A stretch of DNA of 64,000 bases from positions 45,933 to 109,932 of the forward strand of contig CBRAFO010000003.1 in NCBI GenBank assembly GCA_967755175.1, read 5' to 3'. Of the stretch, positions 51,891 through 59,518 are shown one piece after another. Numbering within the stretch: the stretch's first letter is position 1; every line of letters starts with the position of its first letter. Below the pieces are notes generated by a model, which was not told where the DNA came from, ran no database searches, and was given only the letters and a program-made list of their open reading frames with translations. The DNA comes from Rariglobus sp967755175. GTDB lineage: Bacteria > Verrucomicrobiota > Verrucomicrobiia > Opitutales > Opitutaceae. The position numbers and the translations under genes are program-made.

Positions 51891-51987
51891 TGTAGGGCCT
51901 CACCTCGCGTGAGGCCGCGAGCACCGCGGGCGTTCGCAAGCCGTCGTAAGTCCCGCACCGGCCTCGACACAAGGTCGAGCCCTACAT
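51891..51987. repeat. Inverted pair of GTAG-headed REPs after the GH9 gene
   Basis: Plus: GTAG 51892-51895 then GGCCTCAC-CTCGC-GTGAGGCC. Minus: GTAG 51986-51983 then GGCTCGAC and GTCGAGGCC arms. The first shares its layout with the element at 41701. Confidence 0.7.
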
Positions 51988-52187
51988 CAGACAAACCCCA
52001 ACCCACTTTCCGGGAGTCCCTGGCGTGAAGCCTACTTCCGGTCTTAGTCAAACCAGCCGTCGGCACCTGCTGCGCGCGAAGCCGGCCCGACGTTGACTTA
52101 AAGCAAGCGAACATACGCACCCCGGGCCTTATCCGCCTTGGATGTTCCTGTCAGGATGTCAGGCGCAAGCCGACTCCCTGGCACAAC

Positions 52188-52224
52188 AAGGCGGTCCCGA
52201 GCGCGCGGGGCCGCCTTCTTGTTT
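52188..52224 (+). terminator. Possible terminator or attenuator before the lipid kinase gene
   Basis: 7-bp stem AAGGCGG (52188-52194) and CCGCCTT (52211-52217), long GC-rich loop, followed by CTTGTTTT. It is 72 nt before the start codon, so it could end GH9 transcription or attenuate the next gene. Confidence 0.5.
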
Positions 52225-52295
52225 TCAGGCGAGTCCAGGTGAGAAAAGCCACGCAACCATCCCAAGCGGCGTGGGTCGGCGGAGGGGAGCGTGCC

Positions 52296-53216
52296 ATGAA
52301 ACTCATCGTCCTCATCAACCAGCAGGCTGGCGCGGTGGTTCAATCCTCCGACGGGTTTTCACCCGAAGCGCTGGCTGGGGAGTTTTCATCTCTCGGCATC
52401 GTGGCGCAGGTGCGTGTGCTGCCATCAGAAGCAATCGAGCCGGCCTTGCGTGAGGCGATTGCCACCCGTCCTGATGCCGTGGTGATCGGCGGAGGCGATG
52501 GCACGGTGCGCAGCGCGGCGGCGCTGCTGGCCGGCACTCAAGTGCCGCTCGGGGTGCTGCCACTTGGCACGCTCAACCATTTCGCCAAAGACCTCCGGAT
52601 GCCGCCCGCTTGGCGCGATGCTGTGGTGGCGCTCGCATTCGCCATCGTGCGCGAGGTCGATGTCGCCGAGGTCAACGGGCATGTTTTCGTGAACAACTGC
52701 TCGCTTGGTGCCTATGCTGAGGCGGTGCGAAAGCGGGACGCCCTCCGCCACGAGCACGGGCACGGCAAGTGGCTCGCCATGTTGCGGGCCTCGTTCGAGG
52801 TGTTTAGGCGACTCCGTCGGCTGCGCTTGCGGATCACGGTGGCAGGCACGACGCGGCGCGTGGGCACGCCGCTGGTCGTCGTGGCGAACAACCGCTACTC
52901 GGGCCACGTGCTCGGCGTGAGCCTGCGAGCTCGGCTCGATGAGGGCCGGCTTTGGCTTTATGCGGTGCACGTCCACCGCCACCTCGCGGTCTTACGGCTG
53001 ATATTGCAGGCGCTCTTCCGCCACCGGCCCGACGCGGCGGATGCACTCGAAGCCGAAGCGGCCGACCTGATCACCATCGAAAACGAAGGCGCACGCCTGC
53101 TGCCGGTTGCCGTCGACGGTGAACTCATTGACGTGCGCAGCCCGCTCACGTTTCTCCTACGGACGCGTGCGTTGCGGGTGTTGGCTCCCCCGGAAAAAAC
53201 TAACATCGCCCCGTGA
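52296..53216 (+). CDS. Diacylglycerol kinase-like lipid kinase
   Basis: 306-residue kinase of the DAGK catalytic family (YegS-like). The nucleotide motif is VVIGGGDGTVRSAAALLAG; PLGTLNHFAKDLRMP is the substrate-side hallmark and HVFVNNCSLGAYAEAV starts the C-terminal domain. It should phosphorylate a membrane lipid such as diacylglycerol. ATG 52296 is the start giving MKLIVLINQQAGA. Its stop overlaps the next gene's GTG by 4 nt, so it is coupled to a phosphoesterase. Confidence 0.93.
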   Translation: MKLIVLINQQAGAVVQSSDGFSPEALAGEFSSLGIVAQVRVLPSEAIEPALREAIATRPDAVVIGGGDGTVRSAAALLAGTQVPLGVLPLGTLNHFAKDLRMPPAWRDAVVALAFAIVREVDVAEVNGHVFVNNCSLGAYAEAVRKRDALRHEHGHGKWLAMLRASFEVFRRLRRLRLRITVAGTTRRVGTPLVVVANNRYSGHVLGVSLRARLDEGRLWLYAVHVHRHLAVLRLILQALFRHRPDAADALEAEAADLITIENEGARLLPVAVDGELIDVRSPLTFLLRTRALRVLAPPEKTNIAP

Positions 53217-54064
53217 AGATTATCGCGCACATCTCCGATCTGCATTTCGGCGCGGAACGGTCCGACGTGGCTGACGCGTTGCGCGCGGATTTGCAGGCGC
53301 TCGCGCCCTCGCCGACGTTGGTCGTGATCAGTGGCGATTTCACGCAGCGTGCGAGGCGGCGACAGTTCGCCGAAGCGCAGGCGTATCTGCGCACGTTGCC
53401 CGGGCCGCAGCTGGTGGTGCCGGGCAACCATGACGTGCCGCTCTACGATGTGCTCAGGCGGTTCCTCGCGCCGCTGACGCGCTATCGGCGGTATATCGCG
53501 GACGAGCTGAATCCGCTTTTCGACGACGGAGAGCTGTTTGTGGCCGGGGTGAACACGGCGCGATCGCTCACCTGGAAAAGCGGGCGCATTTCGGTGGAGC
53601 AGATCGAGCAGTTGCAAGCGCGGCTGGCACGGACGACGGCGCGCTACCGCGTGGTGGTGACGCATCACCCGTTCATTCCGCCGCCGGTGGAAGACGCAAC
53701 CGCTGCGCGCATCGATCTGGTTGGCCGGGCGGCGCGCGCGCTGGTGGTGCTGGATGCGGGTGGAGTGGACTTGTTGTTATCGGGACACCTGCACCACAGC
53801 TATGCGGGCGACACGCGCACGCAGTATCCGGCGGCGCGACGGGCGATCATCGCGGCGCAGGCGGGCACGGCGATCTCGCACCGCGTGCGCGAAAACGATC
53901 CGAACGGCTACAACCTGATCACGATGAACGGCGATGAAATCACCATCGAGGTGCGTGCGTGGACGGGTGCGACGTTTCGGCCACTGGCGACCAGCCGGTA
54001 TCGGCGCTACGCGCAGGGCTGGCTGGAGGAGATCAGGGCGAGACCATCTCCGCCGGCAGGATGA
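53213..54064 (+). CDS. Calcineurin-type metallophosphoesterase
   Basis: 283-residue binuclear metal phosphoesterase. Metal motifs in order: SDLHFG (with D and H), ISGDFTQRA, VPGNHDVPL, THHPFIPP and LSGHLHHSY. Close to the CpdA / IcC-like cyclic nucleotide branch in size. The GTG start overlaps the lipid kinase stop (GTGA). Lipid head-group or cyclic nucleotide hydrolysis are both possible. The 3' end overlaps a converging gene by 32 nt. Confidence 0.93.
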   Translation: MKIIAHISDLHFGAERSDVADALRADLQALAPSPTLVVISGDFTQRARRRQFAEAQAYLRTLPGPQLVVPGNHDVPLYDVLRRFLAPLTRYRRYIADELNPLFDDGELFVAGVNTARSLTWKSGRISVEQIEQLQARLARTTARYRVVVTHHPFIPPPVEDATAARIDLVGRAARALVVLDAGGVDLLLSGHLHHSYAGDTRTQYPAARRAIIAAQAGTAISHRVRENDPNGYNLITMNGDEITIEVRAWTGATFRPLATSRYRRYAQGWLEEIRARPSPPAG

Positions 54065-54476
54065 CCTGAACCTTCGGGCTGAAGAACACGTCGGAGATGA
54101 CCTGTTTGCCGTTGCGGGTTTGGTAGATGTCGAACCAGGCCCACAGCGGGGCGCGCTCGTAATACATCACCAGATACACGCGGGTGACGCGTGGCGTGAT
54201 GCTGGCCACGCGCATGACCTCGCTGCTTTCGAAAAGTCCATAGTTAGCGTCCGCGTATTTGAGCGAGGCGAGTTCGCTGCGCAGAAGGGTGGCGCGATCG
54301 AGAAGGGAGTTTTGCAGCCAGACTTGCAGGGCGGTGCTGAGGCCGCTCTGGGCGTAAGCATTCAGTCCTTGATTGATCAACTCAGGCACGGGCGTTCTCG
54401 TTTCGGCGAGTGCGTTGCTGGCCGGCGATGCCAGCAGGAGTGCGGTCAGGGCAAGGAGGAGACGGGGTGTTTTCAC
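54033..54476 (-). CDS. Exported protein of unknown function
   Basis: 147-residue secreted protein with signal peptide (VKTPRLLLALTALLLASPASNALA). The mature part has helical TPVPELINQGLNAYAQSGLSTALQVWLQNSLLDR and a strand-rich second half (VYLVMYYERAPLWAWFDIYQTRNGKQVISDVFFSPK), a pattern seen in uncharacterised periplasmic proteins. GTG 54476 used because it gives a standard signal peptide. It lies 50 nt downstream of sulP on the same strand and may be co-transcribed. Confidence 0.78.
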   Translation of the reverse strand: MKTPRLLLALTALLLASPASNALAETRTPVPELINQGLNAYAQSGLSTALQVWLQNSLLDRATLLRSELASLKYADANYGLFESSEVMRVASITPRVTRVYLVMYYERAPLWAWFDIYQTRNGKQVISDVFFSPKVQVILPAEMVSP

Positions 54477-54526
54477 GCAGAGAAGACGATACCGAGGGAC
54501 CGGAGAACGGCCAGTCACTTTAGAAA

Positions 54527-56299
54527 CTACACTTCGACCGGCTGGCGCGGGGCTTCGTCTTTTTCCTTCAGGATAGCGGAGGCGCGTTCGAGTGCCTGAT
54601 CGAAGTGGGCGCGGACGTTTTTGCGTCCGAGGCGTTCAATGAAGCCGGCCTTCATCATGACATCCAACGGCTGGCGGTGCGGGCCGCTGAGGATAACGGT
54701 GCCGCCCGTCTTCTGCATGCGCTCGACCATGCTTTCGAGCGCGTTGAGCGCGGTCGCGTCCATGGCCGGCACGAGTTGCATGCGCAGGATCAAAACCTTC
54801 GGAAGGCGTTCGAGGCGCAGGAGCGCGTCTTCCATTTTCTCGGCGGCACCGAAGAAGAAGGGCCCGAAGATGCGGTAAACGACCACGCCTTCCGGGATGA
54901 CTTTGCCGCGAGCGAGTTGCTCGGGCGTTTCCAACTCGTCCTCATGCGTGACCCGGGAGATCTCCGTCGTCTCAGCCACGCGGCGGATGAAGAGAATGGC
55001 GGCCAGCACCATGCCAATCTCCACGGCGACGACTAGGTCGAAGACCACCGTCAGCCCAAACGTGGTGAGGAGCACGGCGGCGTCGCTGCGCGGCATCTTG
55101 TGGAGACGGGTGAGCTCATGCCATTCGCCCATGCGGAACGCCACGATGACGAGCACGCCCGCGATGGCGGCCATCGGCACGAATTGCGCGTAGTGGGAAA
55201 ATGCCAACACGATAAGCAGCAGCGTGCCGGCGTGGATCATGCCGGAGAGTGGACTGCGCCCGCCGGTCTTCACGTTGGCCGAGGTGCGGGCAATGGCGCC
55301 GGTCGCGGGCAGTCCGCAGAAGAGCGGGCAGACGACATTGGCAATGCCTTGGGCGATCAACTCGGTGTTGGCATCGTGGCGGTCGTTGATGAGGCCGTCG
55401 GCGACCACGGCGGAGAGCAGCGATTCGATGGAGCACAGGATGGCGATGGTCGTGGCAGGCGCCATCAGGGCGCGCAGGCGTTCGAACGTGATCTCGGGCC
55501 AGTGAAACGGAGGGAGCCCATGGGGAATCGCCTCGGGGCCAAACTTCGACCCGACGGTCGTGACGTGGAATAATGTTTCCCAACCGAGGGTCGCCACGAG
55601 CACCGTGGACACCACCATCGCGATGATCGAGCCGGGCACGCGCCGGTGGTAGCCGAGGCGCGGCCAGAAGTGGATGAACAGCGTGCAACTCGCGGCGATG
55701 ATCAGCGTCGTCGGGTTGATGTGAGGAATGTTTTTCAACAGCCACGGGATCTTCTCTAGGAACTCGGTGGGCGCGGGGCCTTGGTTGAGGCCGAGGAATT
55801 CCGGGGCCTGACTGGCCATCACCGAGACGGCGATGCCGGTGGTGAAGCCGCTCGTGACGGGGTAGGGGATGAACTTGATCAATGTGCCCATCCGCACCGC
55901 GCCCATGATCACGAGGATGACGCCCGCCATCATGGTCGAAAGTAGCAGGCCGTCGTATCCGTATTTCCCGACGATGAACAATAGGATGGGGATGAAGGCG
56001 GCGGTCGGTCCGCCGATCTGCACGCGACTGCCGCCGAGCGCGGAGATGAGAAACCCGGCGATTATCGCGGTGAATAATCCAACGGCGGGCGCGGGGAAAG
56101 GCATTGCGGTGCCAGGCGGAATGCTCGCGACACCGAAGGCGAGGGCCAGCGGCAGGGCGATCAATCCCACGGTGACGCCGGCGAGGCTATCGGCGATGAT
56201 GCGCTGGCGGGTGAGCTGACCGTTGAACAGTTCCAAGCTCCGTGGGCGAAATCGGCCGCGCAGGGCGAACAGGACATCCTTCGGCGAATGGGGATTCAT
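54527..56299 (-). CDS. SulP-family anion transporter with STAS domain
   Basis: 590-residue inner-membrane transporter of the SLC26/SulP family (sulfate, bicarbonate or dicarboxylate). N-terminal half has about 14 hydrophobic segments, including GLIALPLALAFGVASIPPG (family signature), LGGSRVQIGGPTAAF and DGLINDRHDANTELIAQGIANVVCPLFCGLPATGAIARTSANVKTGGRSPLSGM. The C-terminal STAS domain begins near YRIFGPFFFGAAEKMEDALLRL and has the phospho-site-like loop MDATALNAL. ATG 56299 gives MNPHSPKDVLFALRG. Substrate is not fixed by sequence. Confidence 0.93.
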   Translation of the reverse strand: MNPHSPKDVLFALRGRFRPRSLELFNGQLTRQRIIADSLAGVTVGLIALPLALAFGVASIPPGTAMPFPAPAVGLFTAIIAGFLISALGGSRVQIGGPTAAFIPILLFIVGKYGYDGLLLSTMMAGVILVIMGAVRMGTLIKFIPYPVTSGFTTGIAVSVMASQAPEFLGLNQGPAPTEFLEKIPWLLKNIPHINPTTLIIAASCTLFIHFWPRLGYHRRVPGSIIAMVVSTVLVATLGWETLFHVTTVGSKFGPEAIPHGLPPFHWPEITFERLRALMAPATTIAILCSIESLLSAVVADGLINDRHDANTELIAQGIANVVCPLFCGLPATGAIARTSANVKTGGRSPLSGMIHAGTLLLIVLAFSHYAQFVPMAAIAGVLVIVAFRMGEWHELTRLHKMPRSDAAVLLTTFGLTVVFDLVVAVEIGMVLAAILFIRRVAETTEISRVTHEDELETPEQLARGKVIPEGVVVYRIFGPFFFGAAEKMEDALLRLERLPKVLILRMQLVPAMDATALNALESMVERMQKTGGTVILSGPHRQPLDVMMKAGFIERLGRKNVRAHFDQALERASAILKEKDEAPRQPVEV

Positions 56300-56630
56300 G
56301 GCGGGGAGTTCGCGGGGGTATGCCGGCAAGACCCGAACCAGCGGCGCGAGTTCAGGCGACCGGTCTGTATTCTGAGGTATAAGAAAGATTCGCGTTCAAG
56401 CGAGGGCATTGAACAACCGGCCGATCACGATCGTGCCAACCAGCACGATGGCGGCGAACGCGATGAGCAGACACGGGGTCATCACGGTGCGTCGCAGCCC
56501 GGGAGGTTTCGCTTCGCTCAAAACGGCGCGTTCCCGATGAGTGGGTCAGAGTTCGCAGGGATGGCGAGGCTGCGAGCGGTGAAGTAGGTTGCCCGCCACC
56601 CTTCCGCCAACCTCAACCCCGGGAAACATC
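56300..56630. other. Divergent gap between sulP and the TPP-enzyme operon
   Basis: 331 bp containing one small membrane-protein ORF on the minus strand (56396-56521). The rest shows no repeats or clear promoter. A GGGAAACATC-like stretch precedes the ATG at 56631. Confidence 0.5.
56396..56521 (-). CDS. Small single-pass membrane protein (putative)
   Basis: 41-residue ORF from TTG 56521, or 28 residues from an internal ATG at 56482. It has a polar, basic N-terminus (SEAKPPGLRRT) and one hydrophobic helix (CLLIAFAAIVLVGTIVIGRLFNALA). Third codon positions are nearly all G or C, like real genes here, which supports coding. It is on the sulP strand, 96 nt upstream of it. No function can be assigned; the lack of a clear Shine-Dalgarno keeps confidence low. 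Confidence 0.45.
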   Translation of the reverse strand: MSEAKPPGLRRTVMTPCLLIAFAAIVLVGTIVIGRLFNALA

Positions 56631-58391
56631 ATGGCCACGACCACCGCAGCGGACACGCTCGTCAACACCTTGGAACAGTGGGGCGTCGAAGTCGTCTTCG
56701 GTCTCCCCGGTGACGGAATCAACGGCATCATCGAGGCGTTGCGCAAGGCCAAGGATCGCATCCGCTTCATCCAAGTGCGCCACGAAGAAGCCGCCGCTTT
56801 CATGGCGTGCGGCTACGCCAAATACACCGGCAAACTCGGCGTGTGTCTCGCGACGTCCGGCCCTGGTGGCATTCACCTGCTCAACGGTCTCTACGACGCC
56901 AAGCTCGACGGACAACCCGTGCTCGCGATCACCGGTCACCATTTCCACGACTTGATCGACACGCATGCGCAGCAAGATGTGAACCTCGACCGTCTCTACA
57001 TGGACGTCGCGGTTTACAACACTCGCATCATGGGCCCCGCGCATGTGCGCGCTGTCACCCAGCTCGCCTGTCGTAACGCACTCGCGCGCCGGGGAGTCGC
57101 GCACATAAACTTCCCCGTCGATTTCCAGTCGATGTCCATGAAGGCGGACTCGCCGTCCGAGCGAAACATCAAGGGCCACGCCGCGAGTGAGGTCTTTGCC
57201 CGCCGCCTTACCGTCCCGCCGGCCGACGACCTTCGCCGCGCGGCCGATGTGCTCAACGCCGGCAAACGCGTTGCCATCCTCGCCGGCCAGGGCGCCCTCG
57301 ACGCAGGCGACGAATTGGTCGCGGTGGCCGAACGTCTCGGCGCCCCGATCATCAAAGCCCTTCTCGGTAAGGCCTGCGTGCCTGACGACTCGCCCTACAC
57401 CACCGGCGGCATTGGCCTGCTCGGCACTCGTCCGTCGCAGGAAGCGCTGGAGCAATGCGACACATTGCTCTTGGTCGGCACGTCGTTTCCCTACATCGAA
57501 TTTCTCCCGAAGCCCGGCCAGGCGCGCGCCGTGCAGATCGACTTGGACGTCACCCGCATCGGCCTGCGTTATCCGGTCGAGATCGGTCTCGCCGGTGATT
57601 CGCGCGTGTGCCTTGGCGAACTTCTGCCGCTGCTTCATCGCAACTCGGACCGGCGCTTCATCATTCAGGCGCAACAAGGCATGCGTGCGTGGTGGGGCCT
57701 CATGAAGGAGCGCGGCACGCGTCGCGATATGCCCATGAAACCGCAGGTCGTCGCGTGGGAGCTCGGCAAGCGCCTGCGTTCCGACGCGATCATCAGCTGC
57801 GACAGCGGCACAGTGGCGACGTGGTTCGCGCGCCAGATCGCCGTGCGAAAAGGCCAGATGCATTCGCTCTCCGGCACCCTCGCGACCATGGCCAACGGCA
57901 TGCCCTACGCGATCGCCGCGCAGATCGCTTACCCTAATCGGCAATGCGTCGCCTTCGTCGGCGACGGCGCGTTCACCATGCTCATGGGCGAGTTCGTCAC
58001 CGCGGTGAAATACCGGCTCCCGGTCAAAATCTTCATCATCAAAAACAACACGCTCGGTCAGATTAAATGGGAGCAGATGGTCATGCTCGGCAACCCCGAG
58101 TATGTCTGCGACCTGCATCCCATCGACTTCGCCGCTTTCGCCCGCGCCTGCGGCGGAACGGGGTTTACCATCACCGATCCCACGAAATGCGGAGATACCA
58201 TCGCCGAGGCACTGGCCACCCCCGGTCCGGTCGTGATCGAAGCCGTGGTCGATCCCAACGAACCGCCACTCCCAGCCAAAATCCAACCCCGTCAGGCACT
58301 CCACTTCGCCGAGTCCATCGCGCGCGGCACTCCTGACCGCATGAAGATCATCACCACCATCGCCGAGGATCGTATCCGCGAACTGGTCTGA
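56631..58391 (+). CDS. Thiamine-pyrophosphate enzyme, pyruvate oxidase/dehydrogenase (PoxB)-like
   Basis: 586-residue TPP enzyme. PYR domain: WGVEVVFGLPGDGINGIIEALRKA with conserved RHEEAAAFMACGYAKYTG (catalytic Glu), then a central FAD/nucleotide-fold domain and a PP domain with the TPP motif GDGAFTMLMGEFVTAVKYRLPVKIFIIKNN. PoxB-like features such as QQDVNLDRLYMDVAVYN fit. Probably decarboxylates pyruvate and passes electrons to the membrane, giving acetate. First gene of a three-gene operon. ATG 56631 gives the standard N-terminus; acetolactate synthase-like activity cannot be excluded. Confidence 0.88.
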   Translation: MATTTAADTLVNTLEQWGVEVVFGLPGDGINGIIEALRKAKDRIRFIQVRHEEAAAFMACGYAKYTGKLGVCLATSGPGGIHLLNGLYDAKLDGQPVLAITGHHFHDLIDTHAQQDVNLDRLYMDVAVYNTRIMGPAHVRAVTQLACRNALARRGVAHINFPVDFQSMSMKADSPSERNIKGHAASEVFARRLTVPPADDLRRAADVLNAGKRVAILAGQGALDAGDELVAVAERLGAPIIKALLGKACVPDDSPYTTGGIGLLGTRPSQEALEQCDTLLLVGTSFPYIEFLPKPGQARAVQIDLDVTRIGLRYPVEIGLAGDSRVCLGELLPLLHRNSDRRFIIQAQQGMRAWWGLMKERGTRRDMPMKPQVVAWELGKRLRSDAIISCDSGTVATWFARQIAVRKGQMHSLSGTLATMANGMPYAIAAQIAYPNRQCVAFVGDGAFTMLMGEFVTAVKYRLPVKIFIIKNNTLGQIKWEQMVMLGNPEYVCDLHPIDFAAFARACGGTGFTITDPTKCGDTIAEALATPGPVVIEAVVDPNEPPLPAKIQPRQALHFAESIARGTPDRMKIITTIAEDRIRELV

Positions 58392-58393
58392 CC

Positions 58394-59506
58394 ATGAACG
58401 CGACTGCTTCAACCTCAGTGGCGACAATCGAGGGCCTGCGGGTCGGTGCCTTTCACATTCCCACCGATGAGCCCGAGTCCGACGGCACGTTGCAATGGCG
58501 GGCCACCACGCTGGTCGTCGTTGAAATTACCGCCGCCGGAACCTCCGGTCTCGGCTACACCTACGCCGATGCGGGCGTGGCGCGCACGATCACCGACCAA
58601 CTCACGCCGCTCCTGCGCGGGCGAGATGCCGACGCGATCACCGTCGCGAATGCCGCCATGTTCGCGCGCCTGCGCAACCTTGGCCGTCAGGGAGCGTCCG
58701 CGATGGCGGTCTCGGCCGTCGATTGCGCGCTCTGGGATCTCAAGGCGAAACGCCTCGGTCTGCCGCTCGTCACGCTGCTCGGGCCGATGCGCTCCGCCGT
58801 GCCGTTGTATGGCAGCGGCGGTTTCACGTCGTATTCCGACGAACGGCTGAGGCGACAGTTCGAAGACTGGGCCGACGATGGCATCAGGCGTTTCAAAATG
58901 AAGGTCGGCCGCAACCCTTCTATGGACCGCGACCGAGTGCGCGCCGCGCGAGCCGCCATCGGCAACGACGCGGAACTTTTCGTGGACGCCAACAGCGCCT
59001 ACACGGCCAACGAGGCGTTGATGTGGGCCGAGATTTTTGCGCACGACTTCGGTGTGACCTGGCTGGAAGAGCCGCTGTCGCCGCAAGATCTCGAAGGCCT
59101 GCGCTTCTTGCGCGGACGCGTTCCCGCCGGACTCGAACTGGCCGAGGGCGAATACGGCAGTGACTTGGATTATTTTCGCCGACTCATGGAGCACCAGGCC
59201 GCCGACGTGGTCATGGCCGACCTCACGCGTTGCGGCGGTGTGACCGGGTTCCTCCAAGTGGCGACGCTTTGTGAGGCGTGGAAAATCCCGCTCTCCACTC
59301 ACTGTGCGCCCGCGCTGCATCTGCACGCCGCCTGCGCTGCCCCCGGGCTTCGCCACGCGGAGTATTTTCACGACCACGTGCGCATCGAACGAGAGCTGTT
59401 CGATGGCACGCCCGAGCCGGTAGACGGCGCACTCCATCCCGACCTCACCCGCCCCGGCCACGGCCTCGTTTTCAAGTGGGACGCCGCTGCGCGTTACGCG
59501 ATCTAA
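58394..59506 (+). CDS. Enolase-superfamily enzyme (mandelate racemase/muconate lactonising-like)
   Basis: 370-residue enzyme. The N-terminal capping domain is followed by a barrel with RFKMKVGRNP (KxK catalytic lysine), metal ligands in LFVDANSAY, WLEEPLSP and ELAEGEYG, and a catalytic His in LSTHCAPALHLHAAC. This is a sugar acid dehydratase or racemase type. The gene starts 2 nt after the TPP-enzyme stop, so both are co-transcribed. Exact substrate unknown; the operon with a lactate-type oxidoreductase suggests a sugar-acid or hydroxy-acid route (inference). Confidence 0.9.
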   Translation: MNATASTSVATIEGLRVGAFHIPTDEPESDGTLQWRATTLVVVEITAAGTSGLGYTYADAGVARTITDQLTPLLRGRDADAITVANAAMFARLRNLGRQGASAMAVSAVDCALWDLKAKRLGLPLVTLLGPMRSAVPLYGSGGFTSYSDERLRRQFEDWADDGIRRFKMKVGRNPSMDRDRVRAARAAIGNDAELFVDANSAYTANEALMWAEIFAHDFGVTWLEEPLSPQDLEGLRFLRGRVPAGLELAEGEYGSDLDYFRRLMEHQAADVVMADLTRCGGVTGFLQVATLCEAWKIPLSTHCAPALHLHAACAAPGLRHAEYFHDHVRIERELFDGTPEPVDGALHPDLTRPGHGLVFKWDAAARYAI

Positions 59507-59518
59507 GGATACTTCTCC

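Larger units (their letters stand above)
51866..52295. other. Gap after GH9 with REPs and a hairpin
   Basis: 430 bp without a supported gene. Two GTAG-headed hairpins (51892 plus strand, 51986 minus strand) and a terminator-like hairpin at 52188-52224 are present. Confidence 0.6.
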
